DNA of 64,000 nucleotides from Pseudomonadota bacterium (GCA_021802545.1 JAJZRS010000002.1:60546-124545); one strand, 5' to 3'. Counted from the stretch's first letter, positions 43,165 to 53,925 are shown. The notes: generated from the letters alone by a model not told the origin. Translations and numbers: made by a program.

Positions 43165-44385
43165 CTATTGATATCTGAGCGCATCGATGGGCTTGAGCAG
43201 CGCTGCCTTCCTTGCCGGATAGAAGCCGAAGAACACGCCGACGCAGGCAGCGACCATGAAGGCCATCAATATCGATGCGCCGGTGATCACCACGGCGATT
43301 TCGGCGATACGGTTGACGAGCGCGGCGCCGCCCACCCCGAGCAACACCCCCACCGTGCAGCCCGAGATCGAAATGATGACTGCCTCCATCAGAAACTGCA
43401 TCAGGATATCGCGCTGCCTCGCGCCGATCGCCACCCTGATGCCGATCTCACGGGTTCTTTCCGTAACCGATACCAGCATGATGTTCATGATGCCGATGCC
43501 GCCGACGAGCAGGGAGATCGAAGCGATCGCGCCGAGCATGATGGACATGACCTTGGTGGCCTGAGCTGCCGTATTCATCAGCGCAGTCAGGTTGCGTATG
43601 GTGAAATCGCTCTCGGCCCCTTCCTGGATGTGATGGCGCTGCCTCAGAAGGGCCGTCATGGCCTTCTCGGCTTCCGGCATCAACTGGGCCGAGGCGGCCT
43701 GAGACATGATGAACCGCACCGTACCCTGGAACTGCGTGCCGAACAGCTTTCTCTGCGCGGTTGTCACGGGGATGATGATGGTATCGTCCTGATCCCGCCC
43801 GTCGAGACTCTGCCCTTTCGCACCCAGCACGCCGATGACGAGATAAGGACTCTGCTTGATCCTGATGGTCTTGTTGATGGGATCTTCGTCGCCGAACAGA
43901 TTGTCGACGACGGTCTGCCCCAGGAGCGCAACCCGGGTCGCCGACCTCACGTCCGAGTCGGTAAATGGATAGCCCTTGGCCACCGTCCAGTTGCGCACAG
44001 TGAGATAGGCAGGGGTCGTGCCGTAGACGGAAGTGCTCCAGTTGTTCGATCCGTATACCACCTGGGCAATGCCTGGAACGGCTGGCGCAACGGCGGAAAT
44101 TTCCGGGAGTTCGCCTATCGCCTGGGCATCGGCGACGGTCAATGTCGGTATTGCGCCCGAGCCCATCCGCAAGCCCCCGCTCGTCGAAGAACCGGACAGG
44201 ATGATGAACAGGTTGCTCCCCATCGAGGATATGGATTGATCAACCGAATATTGCGCCCCCTGCCCGATGGCCAGCATCAGCACGACAGCGCTCACGCCGA
44301 TCACCATGCCGAGCATGGTGAGGAAGGTGCGCAGGCGATTCGCTCCCATCGCACGCCACGCTTCGATCAGCATCTGCATGGTCAT
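43165..44385 (-). CDS. MacB-type ABC exporter permease
   Basis: A 406-residue FtsX/MacB-type permease. First helix LTMLGMVIGVSAVVLMLAIGQG, large periplasmic domain, then three C-terminal helices (AIASISLLVGGIGIMNIMLV with the VTERTREIGIRVAIGA segment; MEAVIISISGCTVGVLLG; VACVGVFFGFYPARKAALL). In E. coli MacB the ATPase and permease are one chain; here they are separate genes overlapping by four bases. Acts with the MacA-like and TolC-like genes upstream. Confidence 0.9.
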   Translation of the reverse strand: MTMQMLIEAWRAMGANRLRTFLTMLGMVIGVSAVVLMLAIGQGAQYSVDQSISSMGSNLFIILSGSSTSGGLRMGSGAIPTLTVADAQAIGELPEISAVAPAVPGIAQVVYGSNNWSTSVYGTTPAYLTVRNWTVAKGYPFTDSDVRSATRVALLGQTVVDNLFGDEDPINKTIRIKQSPYLVIGVLGAKGQSLDGRDQDDTIIIPVTTAQRKLFGTQFQGTVRFIMSQAASAQLMPEAEKAMTALLRQRHHIQEGAESDFTIRNLTALMNTAAQATKVMSIMLGAIASISLLVGGIGIMNIMLVSVTERTREIGIRVAIGARQRDILMQFLMEAVIISISGCTVGVLLGVGGAALVNRIAEIAVVITGASILMAFMVAACVGVFFGFYPARKAALLKPIDALRYQ

Positions 44386-45080
44386 GAATGGGCCTCCGAA
44401 ACCTCTCCGTCGTAGATCAGTCTGCCGTCGAGGAATTTCACGAGCCTTTTGGCATAAGTCGCAATGTCGGGCTCGTGCGTCACCAGCACGATGGTGATGC
44501 CTTCCTCGTTGAGCTGCCTGAAAAGATGCATGATCTCCCCGCTCGTCTTCGTATCCAGATTCCCCGTGGGCTCGTCGGCCAGTATCAGCTCGGGCCGATT
44601 GACGAGCGCACGCGCGATCGCGACGCGCTGCTGCTGCCCGCCCGATATCTGATTGGGAAACGATTCAGGGTATTTGGCAAGCCCCACCTTGTCCAGCATG
44701 CCTCGCGCACGCTCTGCCCGCTCCGCCTTCTGCACATTGCAGTAGACGAGCGGCAGCGCGACATTGTCCTCGAGGTTCGCTCTTGGGAGCAGGTTGAACC
44801 CCTGGAAGACGAAACCGATCACTTCGTTCCTGAGTTTAGCCAACTGGTCCGAATTGAGGGTTCCGACATCCCTTCCGCTGAGAAAATACTTTCCGGCGGT
44901 CGGCACATCGAGACAGCCGAGTATGTTCATGAAGGTGGACTTTCCTGAGCCAGAAGGCCCCATGATCGAAAGAAACTCGCCAGGGTAGATGGAAAGATCC
45001 ATGCCTTTCAGAACCGGCACCGGACCTGCGTCCGTTTCATATTCCTTCTGCAGATTCTCGATCCGGATGACTGGATCCAT
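44382..45080 (-). CDS. MacB-type ABC exporter ATPase
   Basis: A 232-residue ABC ATPase. Walker [11 protein letters not shown]-loop [22 protein letters not shown], signature [15 protein letters not shown], Walker [14 protein letters not shown]-loop VTHEPD. The FNLL segment is typical of MacB/LolD. Start ATG 45080 shares one base with the macA-like stop (TGATG). Confidence 0.92.
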   Translation of the reverse strand: MDPVIRIENLQKEYETDAGPVPVLKGMDLSIYPGEFLSIMGPSGSGKSTFMNILGCLDVPTAGKYFLSGRDVGTLNSDQLAKLRNEVIGFVFQGFNLLPRANLEDNVALPLVYCNVQKAERAERARGMLDKVGLAKYPESFPNQISGGQQQRVAIARALVNRPELILADEPTGNLDTKTSGEIMHLFRQLNEEGITIVLVTHEPDIATYAKRLVKFLDGRLIYDGEVSEAHS

Positions 45081-46207
45081 CAAAGCATTCTCATCCTGAA
45101 GGAGCTCTGCGCCCCGCCTTCTGCAGGCTTCGCAGGACCGGTCACCGCGAGATCCCCGGATTTGATTTCTCCGCCAATCACCTCGGTCATCTTGTTGTCC
45201 GTGATTCCCGTTTTGACTGAAACGGGAACAAGCCTGCCTTCGCGGATCACGTACACCGTGACTTCACCCTGCCTCTTCCTCACCTTCTTTTCCCCCTCGA
45301 GCTTGAAGCGCAAGGCCGCATTCGGCAAAAGCAGCACATTCTTTCTCTCAGCGACGACAATGTTGACATAGGCCGTCATGCCCGGTTTCAGAACCTGCTC
45401 CGGATTGTCCACAGAAACCACCACGTCGTAGGTCACGACATTCTGCTGGACGGTCGCATTCAGCCTCACCTGGGACACCTTGCCGCCGAAGATATGCCCG
45501 GGAAAGGCATCCACCGTGAAGCGCGCCTCCTGCCCCACCCTGATGTTGCCGATATCAGCCTCTGCATAGCTCGAATCGATCTGCATGTTGCGCAGATCCT
45601 GCGCGATCCTGAACAGCGTCGGCGTCTGGAAGCTCGCCGCAACCGTCTGGCCGACGTCGATCTGCCTGTCGATGACCACCCCGGACACAGGCGAACGGAT
45701 GATCGAGTAATTCAGGTTGGTGATGTCCCGCTTGAGCTGAGCCCGGGCCAGATTGACCTGCGCCTGGGCAGACTTTTTCGCCTGGATGGCCGTATCCAGG
45801 TCCTGCCTCGCGATATAGCCTTCCTTGAAGAGCGCGCGTGACCTTGCCTCGTTGGCCGTATCGAGAACCAGGCTCGCTTTGGCATTGGCGAGATTCGCGC
45901 GGCTCTGGGCGACCTGCGCATTGAAGAGCGAAGGATCGAGTTCGGCGAGCACCTGCCCCGCCTTCACCCTGTCGTTGAAATCCACGTAAAGCTTTTTCAC
46001 GGTACCCGAAACCTGGGTGCCCACATTGACCAATATGACCGGATTCAATGTGCCGTTTGCCGAAACAGTCTGGGTGAGATCCCCGCGCTCTATCGCGGAA
46101 GTCTTGTATTGCTGCGAGACGGGTATCGTCCTGGTTTTCTTCCAGGCGTAAAAGCCGCCACCCAGGATCAGCATCAGGGTAATCAGCAAAATGATTTTAT
46201 TGCGCAT
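45080..46207 (-). CDS. MacA-type periplasmic adaptor
   Basis: A 375-residue membrane fusion protein: N-terminal membrane anchor (NKIILLITLMLILGGGFYAW), barrel-sandwich hybrid segment GTLNPVILVNVGTQVSGTVKKLYVD, alpha-helical hairpin (about 110-165), lipoyl half and a C-terminal beta-barrel. It connects the inner-membrane MacB-type pump to the TolC-like channel. Substrate could be a peptide, siderophore or drug. Confidence 0.92.
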   Translation of the reverse strand: MRNKIILLITLMLILGGGFYAWKKTRTIPVSQQYKTSAIERGDLTQTVSANGTLNPVILVNVGTQVSGTVKKLYVDFNDRVKAGQVLAELDPSLFNAQVAQSRANLANAKASLVLDTANEARSRALFKEGYIARQDLDTAIQAKKSAQAQVNLARAQLKRDITNLNYSIIRSPVSGVVIDRQIDVGQTVAASFQTPTLFRIAQDLRNMQIDSSYAEADIGNIRVGQEARFTVDAFPGHIFGGKVSQVRLNATVQQNVVTYDVVVSVDNPEQVLKPGMTAYVNIVVAERKNVLLLPNAALRFKLEGEKKVRKRQGEVTVYVIREGRLVPVSVKTGITDNKMTEVIGGEIKSGDLAVTGPAKPAEGGAQSSFRMRML

Positions 46208-46210
46208 GGA

Positions 46211-47581
46211 TCACTCGACTTTCTTGGGAATCTCGTTCAGCCTGCCAACTGCCTGGGCCAGGCTCGCCTTGTCTATCTGCCAATTGTATGTCGCCTGCAC
46301 GCGCTGCTGCCTAGCGCTGGCCAAGGCCGACTCGGCCGTCAGAAGATCGACGATCGTGCCCACGCCCGCCTTGTAGCGCCCGAGCGCCACTTTCTCGGAC
46401 TGCGTCGCACTGTCAAACAGCGTCTGAGTCGACTTCAATGTCTCGGTTGCCGTGATCAGGGCATAGTAGGCTTTCCATACGTCCAGGGATAACTGCTGGA
46501 CGATCTTGTCCACATCCGCGCCCGTCGCCTCGACCTTGGCCTCTGCCTGCCTGATCTGGTAGGTGGTGTTGAAACCGGTGAAAATCGGGAAGTTCACATT
46601 CACGCCCAGCGAATTGCTGCGGTATGGGTCGTATATGCTCGAATGGGTGAAGCTCCTTCCCGCCGACAAGGTGATGGTCGGCATCCCGGATGCTTCCGCA
46701 GCATGCACATTGGCTTTGGCCGCTTCGACTTGCGCCTGGGCCGCCTTCAGATCGGGGCGGGAAGCCTTGGCCTCCATGATCAGCCGATCGACATTGTTCT
46801 CGAAATGTTCGCCGGGCGCGGAAACCGGGGGAAGAATCACGAGCTCATGATTCGCGTCCATGCCCATCGCATTCGCCAGCACGCCTTCGGCGGTCTTCTC
46901 GTTTCCCTGGGATGTGATTCGGTTGAGCGCGGCCTGGACGTAGGCAGTCTTCGCCTGCAACACGTCGGCGAGCGTCGCCGTGCCGATCCTGTATCGGCTC
47001 TCGGCCGCATTGAAGGCTTCCAGGCTGGACTTCTCGGACTCCAGCGCCGAATCGACGGACGCGCGGCTCGAGAAAAGCTGGTAATAGGCATTGAGGGCGG
47101 AGAGGAAAACGCTTTGTATCGTCGCATCGCGCGTGGCGTTCAAGGCGATCAGCGTGTCCTTCGCGCTGTCGAGCGCAGCGCGCCTTGCGCCGAAATCATA
47201 GAGCAGATAGGAGAGCGAAAAAGTCGTGCTGGTCTGGCTGTACGCTGAATTGCCCGCCCCCTGAAGCCGGCTCAGGATCGATGAATTCCTGTTTTCGCTC
47301 GAATTGGCGCTCGCGCTCAATGTCGGCAGATAGGCGCTTTTTGCGATGCCCACCTGGGCGGCCTGCGCCTTGGCATTGGCCCAGGCAGCGCGGGTTTGCG
47401 GATTGTTGCACAGGGCGCGTTCAACGACGTCTGCAAGGGCGAGGGGAGAAGTCCCCCGATCGGTGAAACTGCAGGGTGATGCGGAAGTCATTTCTTCCGT
47501 CGAAAAAGGGTCGGCCAGGCCTGAAGCTCTGACCCCTTGACAGAAGAGGAGCCCGCAAATGAGCCAAATTCTGAATTTCAT
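46211..47581 (-). CDS. TolC-type outer-membrane efflux protein
   Basis: A 456-residue outer-membrane efflux protein. Signal peptide (MKFRIWLICGLLFCQGVRA), then two repeats of the OEP fold (about 45-240 and 250-445) with long helices (ALADVVERALCNNPQTRAAWANAK; YKAGVGTIVDLLTAESALASARQ). First gene of the exporter operon, three bases before macA-like. Confidence 0.92.
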   Translation of the reverse strand: MKFRIWLICGLLFCQGVRASGLADPFSTEEMTSASPCSFTDRGTSPLALADVVERALCNNPQTRAAWANAKAQAAQVGIAKSAYLPTLSASANSSENRNSSILSRLQGAGNSAYSQTSTTFSLSYLLYDFGARRAALDSAKDTLIALNATRDATIQSVFLSALNAYYQLFSSRASVDSALESEKSSLEAFNAAESRYRIGTATLADVLQAKTAYVQAALNRITSQGNEKTAEGVLANAMGMDANHELVILPPVSAPGEHFENNVDRLIMEAKASRPDLKAAQAQVEAAKANVHAAEASGMPTITLSAGRSFTHSSIYDPYRSNSLGVNVNFPIFTGFNTTYQIRQAEAKVEATGADVDKIVQQLSLDVWKAYYALITATETLKSTQTLFDSATQSEKVALGRYKAGVGTIVDLLTAESALASARQQRVQATYNWQIDKASLAQAVGRLNEIPKKVE

Positions 47582-47676
47582 TGATCAACCCGACTGGAAT
47601 GGAAGCTATTTGACCAGCATAATGTAAACAGAATATGTCAAATGCGGATTTTATGTAACCGTTATCGTATAAGAAT

Positions 47677-48942
47677 ATGGACTTTTCTTTCCTGCATGAG
47701 AACGGCCTGGAACACCTGCCGGCCTTCATCAAGAGCCTCGGCATCGGTCTGCTGATCGGGCTCGAGCGCGAGCGGAGTCCGGCCGCGAAAGCAGGGCTCA
47801 GAACCTTCGCGCTGGTCGCGCTGTTCGGCACGATATCGGGCCTGCTTTCGGATGCAACGCATTCGCCCTGGATCCTCTTCGCGGGGTTTATGATCGTCGG
47901 CTTCATGACGGTTTCCGCCTATCTCAGGGAAAGCGAGGGGGACCCGGGAACGACCACTGTCGCGGCGATCGTCATGTGCTACGGCCTGGGCGCACTGGTC
48001 TGGTACGGCTACGCGACGCTCGCCGTGATGCTCGCCATCACGACGACCATCCTGCTTTATTACAAGAGCGAATTGCGCGGCATCACGCAAAGCCTCACCC
48101 GGCGCGACCTGATTTCCATGCTGCAGCTCTCCGTCCTGACCTTCATCATCCTGCCCATCCTGCCGGACAGGAACTTCGGCCCTTACAATGCCATCAATCC
48201 GCATCAGATCTGGCTGATGGTGGTGCTGGTGTCCGGCATCAGCTTCTCGGGCTACGTCGCCTTGCGCATCGTCGGCGAACGCTACGGCGCTCCCCTTCTG
48301 GGCCTTCTCGGCGGCCTCGTCTCCAGCACGGCCACCACGCTCGCCTATGCAAGGAATCATCGCGAAAACGGGAAGATCAAGCAGCTCGCTGTCGTTGTCA
48401 TCCTGCTCGCCAACCTGATGGTGCTGCCGAGACTCGCCGTGGAATGCTCTGTCGTCTCCCCTTCGATCCTGCCCATGATCCTGCCCATTTTGGGATCAGG
48501 GCTGATATTCGGCCTGGCCAGCGCAGCCTATTCCTACCGGGCGTTGCTTGAAAAAAGCGCGCAGGTAGTGCCCCAAATCGGCAATCCGGCCGAATTGCGC
48601 GCAGCCCTGGGGTTCGGCCTGCTTTATGCCATCGTCCTGTTCGCATCCGCCTGGATTTCGGATCTCGCGGGAAGCAGCGGGATGTACGCGGTCGCCATGC
48701 TGTCCGGCCTCACCGATGTCGATGCAATCACCCTCTCCAGCCTGAGGCTGCTTGCCTTGGGAAAGCTTCACGACATGGAAGCGGCCACTTCCATCAGCAT
48801 CGCGCTGCTTTCGAACATCGGTTTCAAGCTCGGGCTCGTCTTTTTCATCGGCGGACGGGATCTCGGCTGGCGTTGCGCGGGCGGCATGATGGCGGTCTCC
48901 GCAGGAGTCATCCTGGCCCTCGCGATCATGCATCATGTATAA
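47677..48942 (+). CDS. MgtC/SapB and DUF4010 domain membrane protein
   Basis: A 421-residue membrane protein. N-terminal MgtC-like domain (LGIGLLIGLERERSPAAKAGLRTFALVALFG), then a DUF4010 domain with GLLGGLVSSTATTLAYAR and AMLSGLTDVDAITLSSLRL. About a dozen hydrophobic segments. MgtC proteins affect Mg2+ homeostasis and ATP synthase in pathogens; this larger type is uncharacterised and may be a transporter. No clear ribosome site precedes ATG 47677. Confidence 0.88.
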   Translation: MDFSFLHENGLEHLPAFIKSLGIGLLIGLERERSPAAKAGLRTFALVALFGTISGLLSDATHSPWILFAGFMIVGFMTVSAYLRESEGDPGTTTVAAIVMCYGLGALVWYGYATLAVMLAITTTILLYYKSELRGITQSLTRRDLISMLQLSVLTFIILPILPDRNFGPYNAINPHQIWLMVVLVSGISFSGYVALRIVGERYGAPLLGLLGGLVSSTATTLAYARNHRENGKIKQLAVVVILLANLMVLPRLAVECSVVSPSILPMILPILGSGLIFGLASAAYSYRALLEKSAQVVPQIGNPAELRAALGFGLLYAIVLFASAWISDLAGSSGMYAVAMLSGLTDVDAITLSSLRLLALGKLHDMEAATSISIALLSNIGFKLGLVFFIGGRDLGWRCAGGMMAVSAGVILALAIMHHV

Positions 48943-48974
48943 TCAAGGATTTGTGAATCACCAGGGAAAACAGC

Positions 48975-50079
48975 ATGGAAGCCGAAAAGATCAACGCCAT
49001 CTCGAACCGTCTGCAGGACCTCAAAGCGCGCGAATCCGAACTACGGAGGTATCTTTGACTACGATGTCAAGGAAGAACGCCTGACGGAAGTATCGAGGCT
49101 GGCCGAGGACCCATCTGTCTGGGAAGACCCCAAGAAAGCCCAGGAGCTCGGCAAGGAAAAGAAATCCCTGGAAGAAATCGTCCTGAATCTGAGGAAAATA
49201 GGCGCATCGCTCGAAGACGCGCAGACGCTTTTCGAGATGGCCGAGGAAGAAGAGGACGACGCCACGCTCGAGGCCATCGACCAGGATTCCCTGGACATCG
49301 CTTCCTGGGTGGAGGCGCTCGAATTCAGGCGCATGTTCTCCAACCCCATGGATCCCAACAACTGCTTCGTCGACATCCAGGCGGGCTCGGGCGGTACGGA
49401 GGCTCAGGACTGGGCCTCCATGCTCGAACGCATGTACCTCAAGTACTGCGAAAAACAAAGCTTCAAGGTTGAGGTCATGGAAGAATCCGAAGGCGAAGTC
49501 GCTGGAATCAAAAGCGCCACGCTGAAAGTCGAAGGCGAATATGCCTACGGCTATCTGAGGACGGAGACGGGCGTGCATCGCCTGGTGAGAAAATCGCCTT
49601 TCGATTCGGGAAACCGGCGCCACACTTCCTTCGCGAGCGTGTTCGTCTATCCTGAAGTGGACGATTCCATCGAGATCACGATCAACCCGGCCGACCTCAG
49701 GGTGGACACGTTCAGGGCATCCGGCGCGGGCGGCCAGCACATCAACAAGACCGATTCGGCTATTCGCATCACGCACATTCCAACCAATATCGTGGTACAG
49801 TGCCAGAATGATCGTTCCCAGCACAAAAACCGGGCGGAGGCGATGAGCATGCTGAAAGCGAAGCTTTTTGAGGCTGAGCTCAGGAAGAAGAACGAAGAGA
49901 AGCAGGCGCTGGAGGACACCAAGAGCGACATCGGCTGGGGACACCAGATCCGCTCCTACGTGCTCGACCAGTCGCGCATCAAGGATCTGCGCACCAATTA
50001 CGAGGTCGGCAACACCCAGGCGGTCCTCGACGGGGATCTCGACGACTTCATCGCGGCCAGCCTGAAGCAGGCCGTCTGA
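48975..50079 (+). CDS. prfB: Peptide chain release factor 2 (programmed +1 frameshift)
   Basis: A 367-residue RF2, coded as 48975-49055 joined to 49057-50079. Codon 27 (CTT) is followed by an in-frame TGA (49056-49058), and the ribosome shifts +1 to continue with GAC. The internal ribosome-binding-like CGGAGG three bases before the slip site, with TATCTTTGAC, is the classic RF2 autoregulation signal: low RF2 favours the shift. RF2 tripeptide SPF is in [10 protein letters not shown], and the hydrolysis motif GGQ is in [12 protein letters not shown]. Confidence 0.97.
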
Positions 50080-50080
50080 C

Positions 50081-50923
50081 ATGCAGGCTTACTCGGAAGA
50101 ACTGATCAGGAAATTCGACGCCGCAGCAGACAAGATGCCCGCTTTCCCGAAAAGCGTGCAGAAGGTTCTGGAGCTGGCGAAAAACATCGATTGCGATGCC
50201 AAGGACATTGCCGCCGTCATCGAAAAAGATCCGGTGATGACGGCCAAGATCCTGAAGGTCTTGAATTCCCCGTATTACAGCCTGCCCTCCAAGATCACGT
50301 CCATCAATCGCTCCATCGTCTATCTCGGCTTCAACACGGTCAAGAATCTGGCGCTCGGCATCGCATCGATCGGCGTATTGCCCAGGGTGAACAAGGCCGA
50401 TTTCGACATCCAGCAATACCTGAACCATTCTCTTTACGTCGCCGGACTTGCGAGAATGCTTTACGGCAGGCTTTCCCCGAAAGGGGACTCGACCGAAAGC
50501 TATATCGCAGGTCTCCTGCACGACTTCGGCAAGGTCGTCTTCGCTCAATTCATGGCCGATGAATTCAGGCAGGCGCTCGAACTTTCGAAGTCCGAGGGCA
50601 TCCCCCTCTATCTTGCCGAACGCAAAATCCTTGGGGCGGACCATTGCCTGATGGGGTCGATGCTCGCGGAAAAATGGCAATTTCCAGACGCGCTCATCGA
50701 CGCCATCCGCCATCACCATGACGAATCCTACCAGGGCTCGGACACCCTGGTTTGCGTGGTGGCGGCCAACCATTTGAGCAAGCGCATTGATGGAGAAACC
50801 AGCATGGCCGGCCTCCCCGACTTCGTCGAAAAACGCATCGCTGCTGCAGGCGAAATTACCGAGGAAGATGTCAGCCAGATCAAGATGGAGGCCGAAATGT
50901 TCTCCAGGATAGGCGCCTCTTAA
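50081..50923 (+). CDS. HDOD domain protein
   Basis: A 280-residue HDOD protein. Seen: MPAFPKSVQKVLELAKN, VIEKDPVMTAKILKVLNSPYYSLPSKITSINRSIVYLG, then AGLLHDFGKVVFAQF, in which the HD-like pair is LHDFGK, and a C-terminal helical part. HDOD proteins are signalling or regulatory scaffolds without proven enzyme activity. It begins one base after prfB and shares one base with the MBL gene. Confidence 0.9.
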   Translation: MQAYSEELIRKFDAAADKMPAFPKSVQKVLELAKNIDCDAKDIAAVIEKDPVMTAKILKVLNSPYYSLPSKITSINRSIVYLGFNTVKNLALGIASIGVLPRVNKADFDIQQYLNHSLYVAGLARMLYGRLSPKGDSTESYIAGLLHDFGKVVFAQFMADEFRQALELSKSEGIPLYLAERKILGADHCLMGSMLAEKWQFPDALIDAIRHHHDESYQGSDTLVCVVAANHLSKRIDGETSMAGLPDFVEKRIAAAGEITEEDVSQIKMEAEMFSRIGAS

Positions 50924-51804
50924 TGAAAATCAAATTCTGGGGCGTGCGCGGTTCCATTCCCGTTCCCGGTCCGAAAACAGTCCGGTACGGCGGCAACACC
51001 ACCTGCATCGAAATCAGGTCCGATTCGGGAGACATCATCGTCCTGGATGGCGGGACGGGGATTTTCCAGCTGGCGCAGTCGCTGCTCAGGGAAATGCCGG
51101 TCACGGCGAACGTGTTCATCACGCACAGCCATTGGGACCACATCCAGGGCTTGCCGTTTTTCATCCCGCTTTTCGTCCCCGGCAACAAGCTGAAGCTTCA
51201 CGGCGCATTCGACCTGGTTTCGGGACGCGGTGTCGAGCAGGTGATGAATGTGCAGCTCCAGTACAGCTTCTTCCCCATCAGGGCGGAGGAATTGAAGGCA
51301 TCGATCGAATACTTCACGCTGACCCCTGGACAGGCCGTACAAATCGGGGATGCGAAAATCACGCCGACCCTCCTCAACCATCCCGTCGTGAATTTCGGCT
51401 ATCGCATCGACTGCAACGGAAAATCGGTTTTTTTCACGGGCGACCACGAACCGCCCTACAACATCTATTCGCCAGACGATCCCGATTTTTCGACCTACCA
51501 GCAGATCATCGCCGAAAGGGAGGCGGGCATCATAGAGGCCATCAAAGGCGTGGACGTGATCATCGCCGACTCGAGTTATACGGATGAGGAATACGCCAAG
51601 AAAAAGGGATGGGGGCATGGCACGCTCGCCTCGTCGATCAGAATAGCGAAAGAAGCAGGCGCCAAAATTCTCTATTTCACCCATCACGAACCGACGCGCA
51701 GCGACGACGATCTGGACCGCCTCTTCGCGGGCATCCAGGAGAGCATCCCGCCTGAAGGCATGGAATACCGCCTGGCCCGGGAAGGCGACGAAATAACGCT
51801 CTGA
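50923..51804 (+). CDS. MBL-fold metallohydrolase
   Basis: A 293-residue metallo-beta-lactamase-fold protein. Seen: KFWGVRGSIPVPGPKTVRYGGNTTCIEI and the metal motif THSHWDHIQGLPFF, then LNHPVVNFGYRID, FFTGDHEPPY and YFTHHEP. It belongs to the PhnP/ribonuclease-Z-like group that cleaves phosphodiesters, including cyclic nucleotides. Its start overlaps the HDOD stop (TAATG), so the two are coupled, possibly a signalling pair. Convergent with the flavin reductase gene; stops abut. Confidence 0.85.
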   Translation: MKIKFWGVRGSIPVPGPKTVRYGGNTTCIEIRSDSGDIIVLDGGTGIFQLAQSLLREMPVTANVFITHSHWDHIQGLPFFIPLFVPGNKLKLHGAFDLVSGRGVEQVMNVQLQYSFFPIRAEELKASIEYFTLTPGQAVQIGDAKITPTLLNHPVVNFGYRIDCNGKSVFFTGDHEPPYNIYSPDDPDFSTYQQIIAEREAGIIEAIKGVDVIIADSSYTDEEYAKKKGWGHGTLASSIRIAKEAGAKILYFTHHEPTRSDDDLDRLFAGIQESIPPEGMEYRLAREGDEITL

Positions 51805-52335
51805 TCAGCGCATTTCCGATTCGAGCCTCACCGTCTCCCCGGCCACCATGAAGGCCCCGTAACCCCTGTGATGGAGCGTTTTCGGATCATGCACCGAAAT
51901 ATCGACATGCGCCTTCACCACCTCGAGAAAGAACAGCTCGTACTTCTCCATCCTGTCGACCACCTTGCATTCGAGATTCGCATGGCATTCCATGACGAGC
52001 GGCGCCGAAATCTTTTCGGCCCGCCCCCTCGTCAGTGAAAATGCCTTGAACTTGTCGACTTCCCTGCCCGAAGCATTTCCGCACGCTGCCACCTTTTCGC
52101 CGATCTCGAGGGTCGGAATGTTGATCGCGCATTCTCCGCTTTTGTCGAGCAGCTCATGGCTGTAATTGAGTGAACTGATCACGCAGGCGACGATGGGGGG
52201 CTCGAATTCGATCATCGTATGCCAGGACTGGGCCATGATGCTCTCCTTTTTTTCCCATGCCGTCGAAATCAGCACCACCGGCCCCGTCTCGAGCAGCCCG
52301 TAAACGTCCTTCAATGGAAAGTCCGATTTGGACAT
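51805..52335 (-). CDS. Flavin reductase-like (FMN-binding split barrel) protein
   Basis: A 176-residue protein of the flavin reductase-like split-barrel family. Seen: [34 protein letters not shown] and [16 protein letters not shown]. Members bind FMN and reduce flavins or act as flavin oxidoreductases. GGAGG precedes ATG 52335. The start is divergent from lysS and shares a 100-base promoter region. Confidence 0.85.
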   Translation of the reverse strand: MSKSDFPLKDVYGLLETGPVVLISTAWEKKESIMAQSWHTMIEFEPPIVACVISSLNYSHELLDKSGECAINIPTLEIGEKVAACGNASGREVDKFKAFSLTRGRAEKISAPLVMECHANLECKVVDRMEKYELFFLEVVKAHVDISVHDPKTLHHRGYGAFMVAGETVRLESEMR

Positions 52336-52404
52336 GACGCCTCCCCGTACCAGATCAGAGATTCCATTGTAGACGACGCGTTTCTCGGATGCGCGCTGCA
52401 ATGC

Positions 52405-52410
52405 TATAAT
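52405..52410 (+). promoter_or_regulatory. -10 element ahead of lysS
   Basis: TATAAT, 25 bases ahead of the lysS ATG. The -35 is weak (TTCTCG at 52382-52387, 17 bases upstream). Confidence 0.4.
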
Positions 52411-52434
52411 TTGGGCCATTTTCCGGAAATCGAC

Positions 52435-53925
52435 ATGACAGAACAACAGGACGAAAACCAGATCGTGGCCGAGCGCCGAGCCAAGCTCGCGGCCTTGCGT
52501 GAGCAGGGCATCGCCTTCCCCAATGACTTCGATCGACGCCATCTCGCATCCGAACTGCATACGGCATACGATGACCTCGACAACGATGCGCTGAAGGAAA
52601 AAGGCATCGACGTTTCGGTCGCAGGAAGGATGATGCTGAAACGCGTGATGGGCAAGGCGAGTTTCGCCACGCTGCAGGACATGAGCGGCAGGATCCAGCT
52701 CTACATCACCAACGACATTTCGGGCATCGAAGCCCATGATGCCTTCAAGCATTACGACCTGGGCGACATCCTCGGCGCACAGGGAAAGCTTTTCAAGACG
52801 AAAACGGGCGAGCTTTCCGTCGAAGTCACCGAGATCAGGCTGCTTGCCAAGTCCTTGCGGCCGCTTCCGGAGAAGTTCCACGGTCTGACCGACCAGGAGC
52901 AGAAATACCGCCTCCGCTACCTCGACCTCATCTCGAGCCAGGAAACCAGGCGCGTATTCGTGGCCAGGTCGAAAATCATCCAGGCGATGCGGGAATTCTT
53001 TTCAAGGCACGGCTATCTCGAAGTCGAAACACCGATGATGCATCCCATTCCGGGCGGCGCATCGGCAAAGCCTTTCATCACCCATCACAACACGCTCGAC
53101 ATGCAGCTTTATTTGAGGATAGCGCCCGAGCTCTATCTCAAGCGGCTGGTCGTCGGCGGCATGGAAAAGGTCTTCGAGATCAACCGCAATTTCAGGAACG
53201 AAGGCATGTCGACCCGGCACAATCCTGAATTCACCATGATCGAGTTCTACGAAGCCTACAGGGATTACCGGTACCTGATGGACTTTACCGAAGCGCTTTT
53301 CAAGGAAATCGCCGAGAAAACGCTCGGCACCGTGCATTTCGAATATCAGGGGAAAAAACTCGACTTCGGCAAGCCTTTCGAGCGGCTCACCCTCGCCCAG
53401 GCGATCATGAAGTATCATCCGGAATACAATGAATCGAATCTGCACGACAGGAAATACCTGATTTCCAGGCTGGAAAATCTGGGCATCCATTACAAGAAAA
53501 CGGACGGCGTGGGCGGTCTGCAGCTCTCCCTGTTCGAGGAAACGACCGAGCACCTGCTGTTCGACCCCACCTTCATCGTCGACTATCCGGCCGAAGCCTC
53601 GCCGCTTGCCAGAAGGAACGACACCAATGCGTCGATCACCGACCGGTTCGAGCTCTTCATCGCCGGTCGTGAAATCGCGAACGGCTTCTCCGAGCTCAAC
53701 GATCCCGAAGACCAGGCCGAGCGCTTCATGGAACAGGTGAGACAGAAGGAATCTGGAGACATGGAAGCGATGCATTACGATGCAGACTACATCCGCGCGC
53801 TCGAGCATGGACTGCCGCCCACGGCAGGGGAAGGCATCGGCATAGACAGGCTGGTCATGCTGCTCACCGACAGCGCATCCATCCGGGACGTGATCCTTTT
53901 TCCCCAGATGCGGCCAGCGGACTAG
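52435..53925 (+). CDS. lysS: Lysyl-tRNA synthetase (class II)
   Basis: A 496-residue class II LysRS. N-terminal OB-fold anticodon-binding domain ([21 protein letters not shown]), motif 1 region [23 protein letters not shown], motif 2 [26 protein letters not shown], motif 3 [16 protein letters not shown]. Start ATG 52435 is the family start; earlier in-frame starts run into the flavin reductase promoter. Conventional gene. Confidence 0.97.
   Translation: MTEQQDENQIVAERRAKLAALREQGIAFPNDFDRRHLASELHTAYDDLDNDALKEKGIDVSVAGRMMLKRVMGKASFATLQDMSGRIQLYITNDISGIEAHDAFKHYDLGDILGAQGKLFKTKTGELSVEVTEIRLLAKSLRPLPEKFHGLTDQEQKYRLRYLDLISSQETRRVFVARSKIIQAMREFFSRHGYLEVETPMMHPIPGGASAKPFITHHNTLDMQLYLRIAPELYLKRLVVGGMEKVFEINRNFRNEGMSTRHNPEFTMIEFYEAYRDYRYLMDFTEALFKEIAEKTLGTVHFEYQGKKLDFGKPFERLTLAQAIMKYHPEYNESNLHDRKYLISRLENLGIHYKKTDGVGGLQLSLFEETTEHLLFDPTFIVDYPAEASPLARRNDTNASITDRFELFIAGREIANGFSELNDPEDQAERFMEQVRQKESGDMEAMHYDADYIRALEHGLPPTAGEGIGIDRLVMLLTDSASIRDVILFPQMRPAD

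Noticed and set aside
49021..50082. Open frame of 353 codons antisense to prfB
   Set aside because: Mirror of prfB, with no ribosome site or motif.
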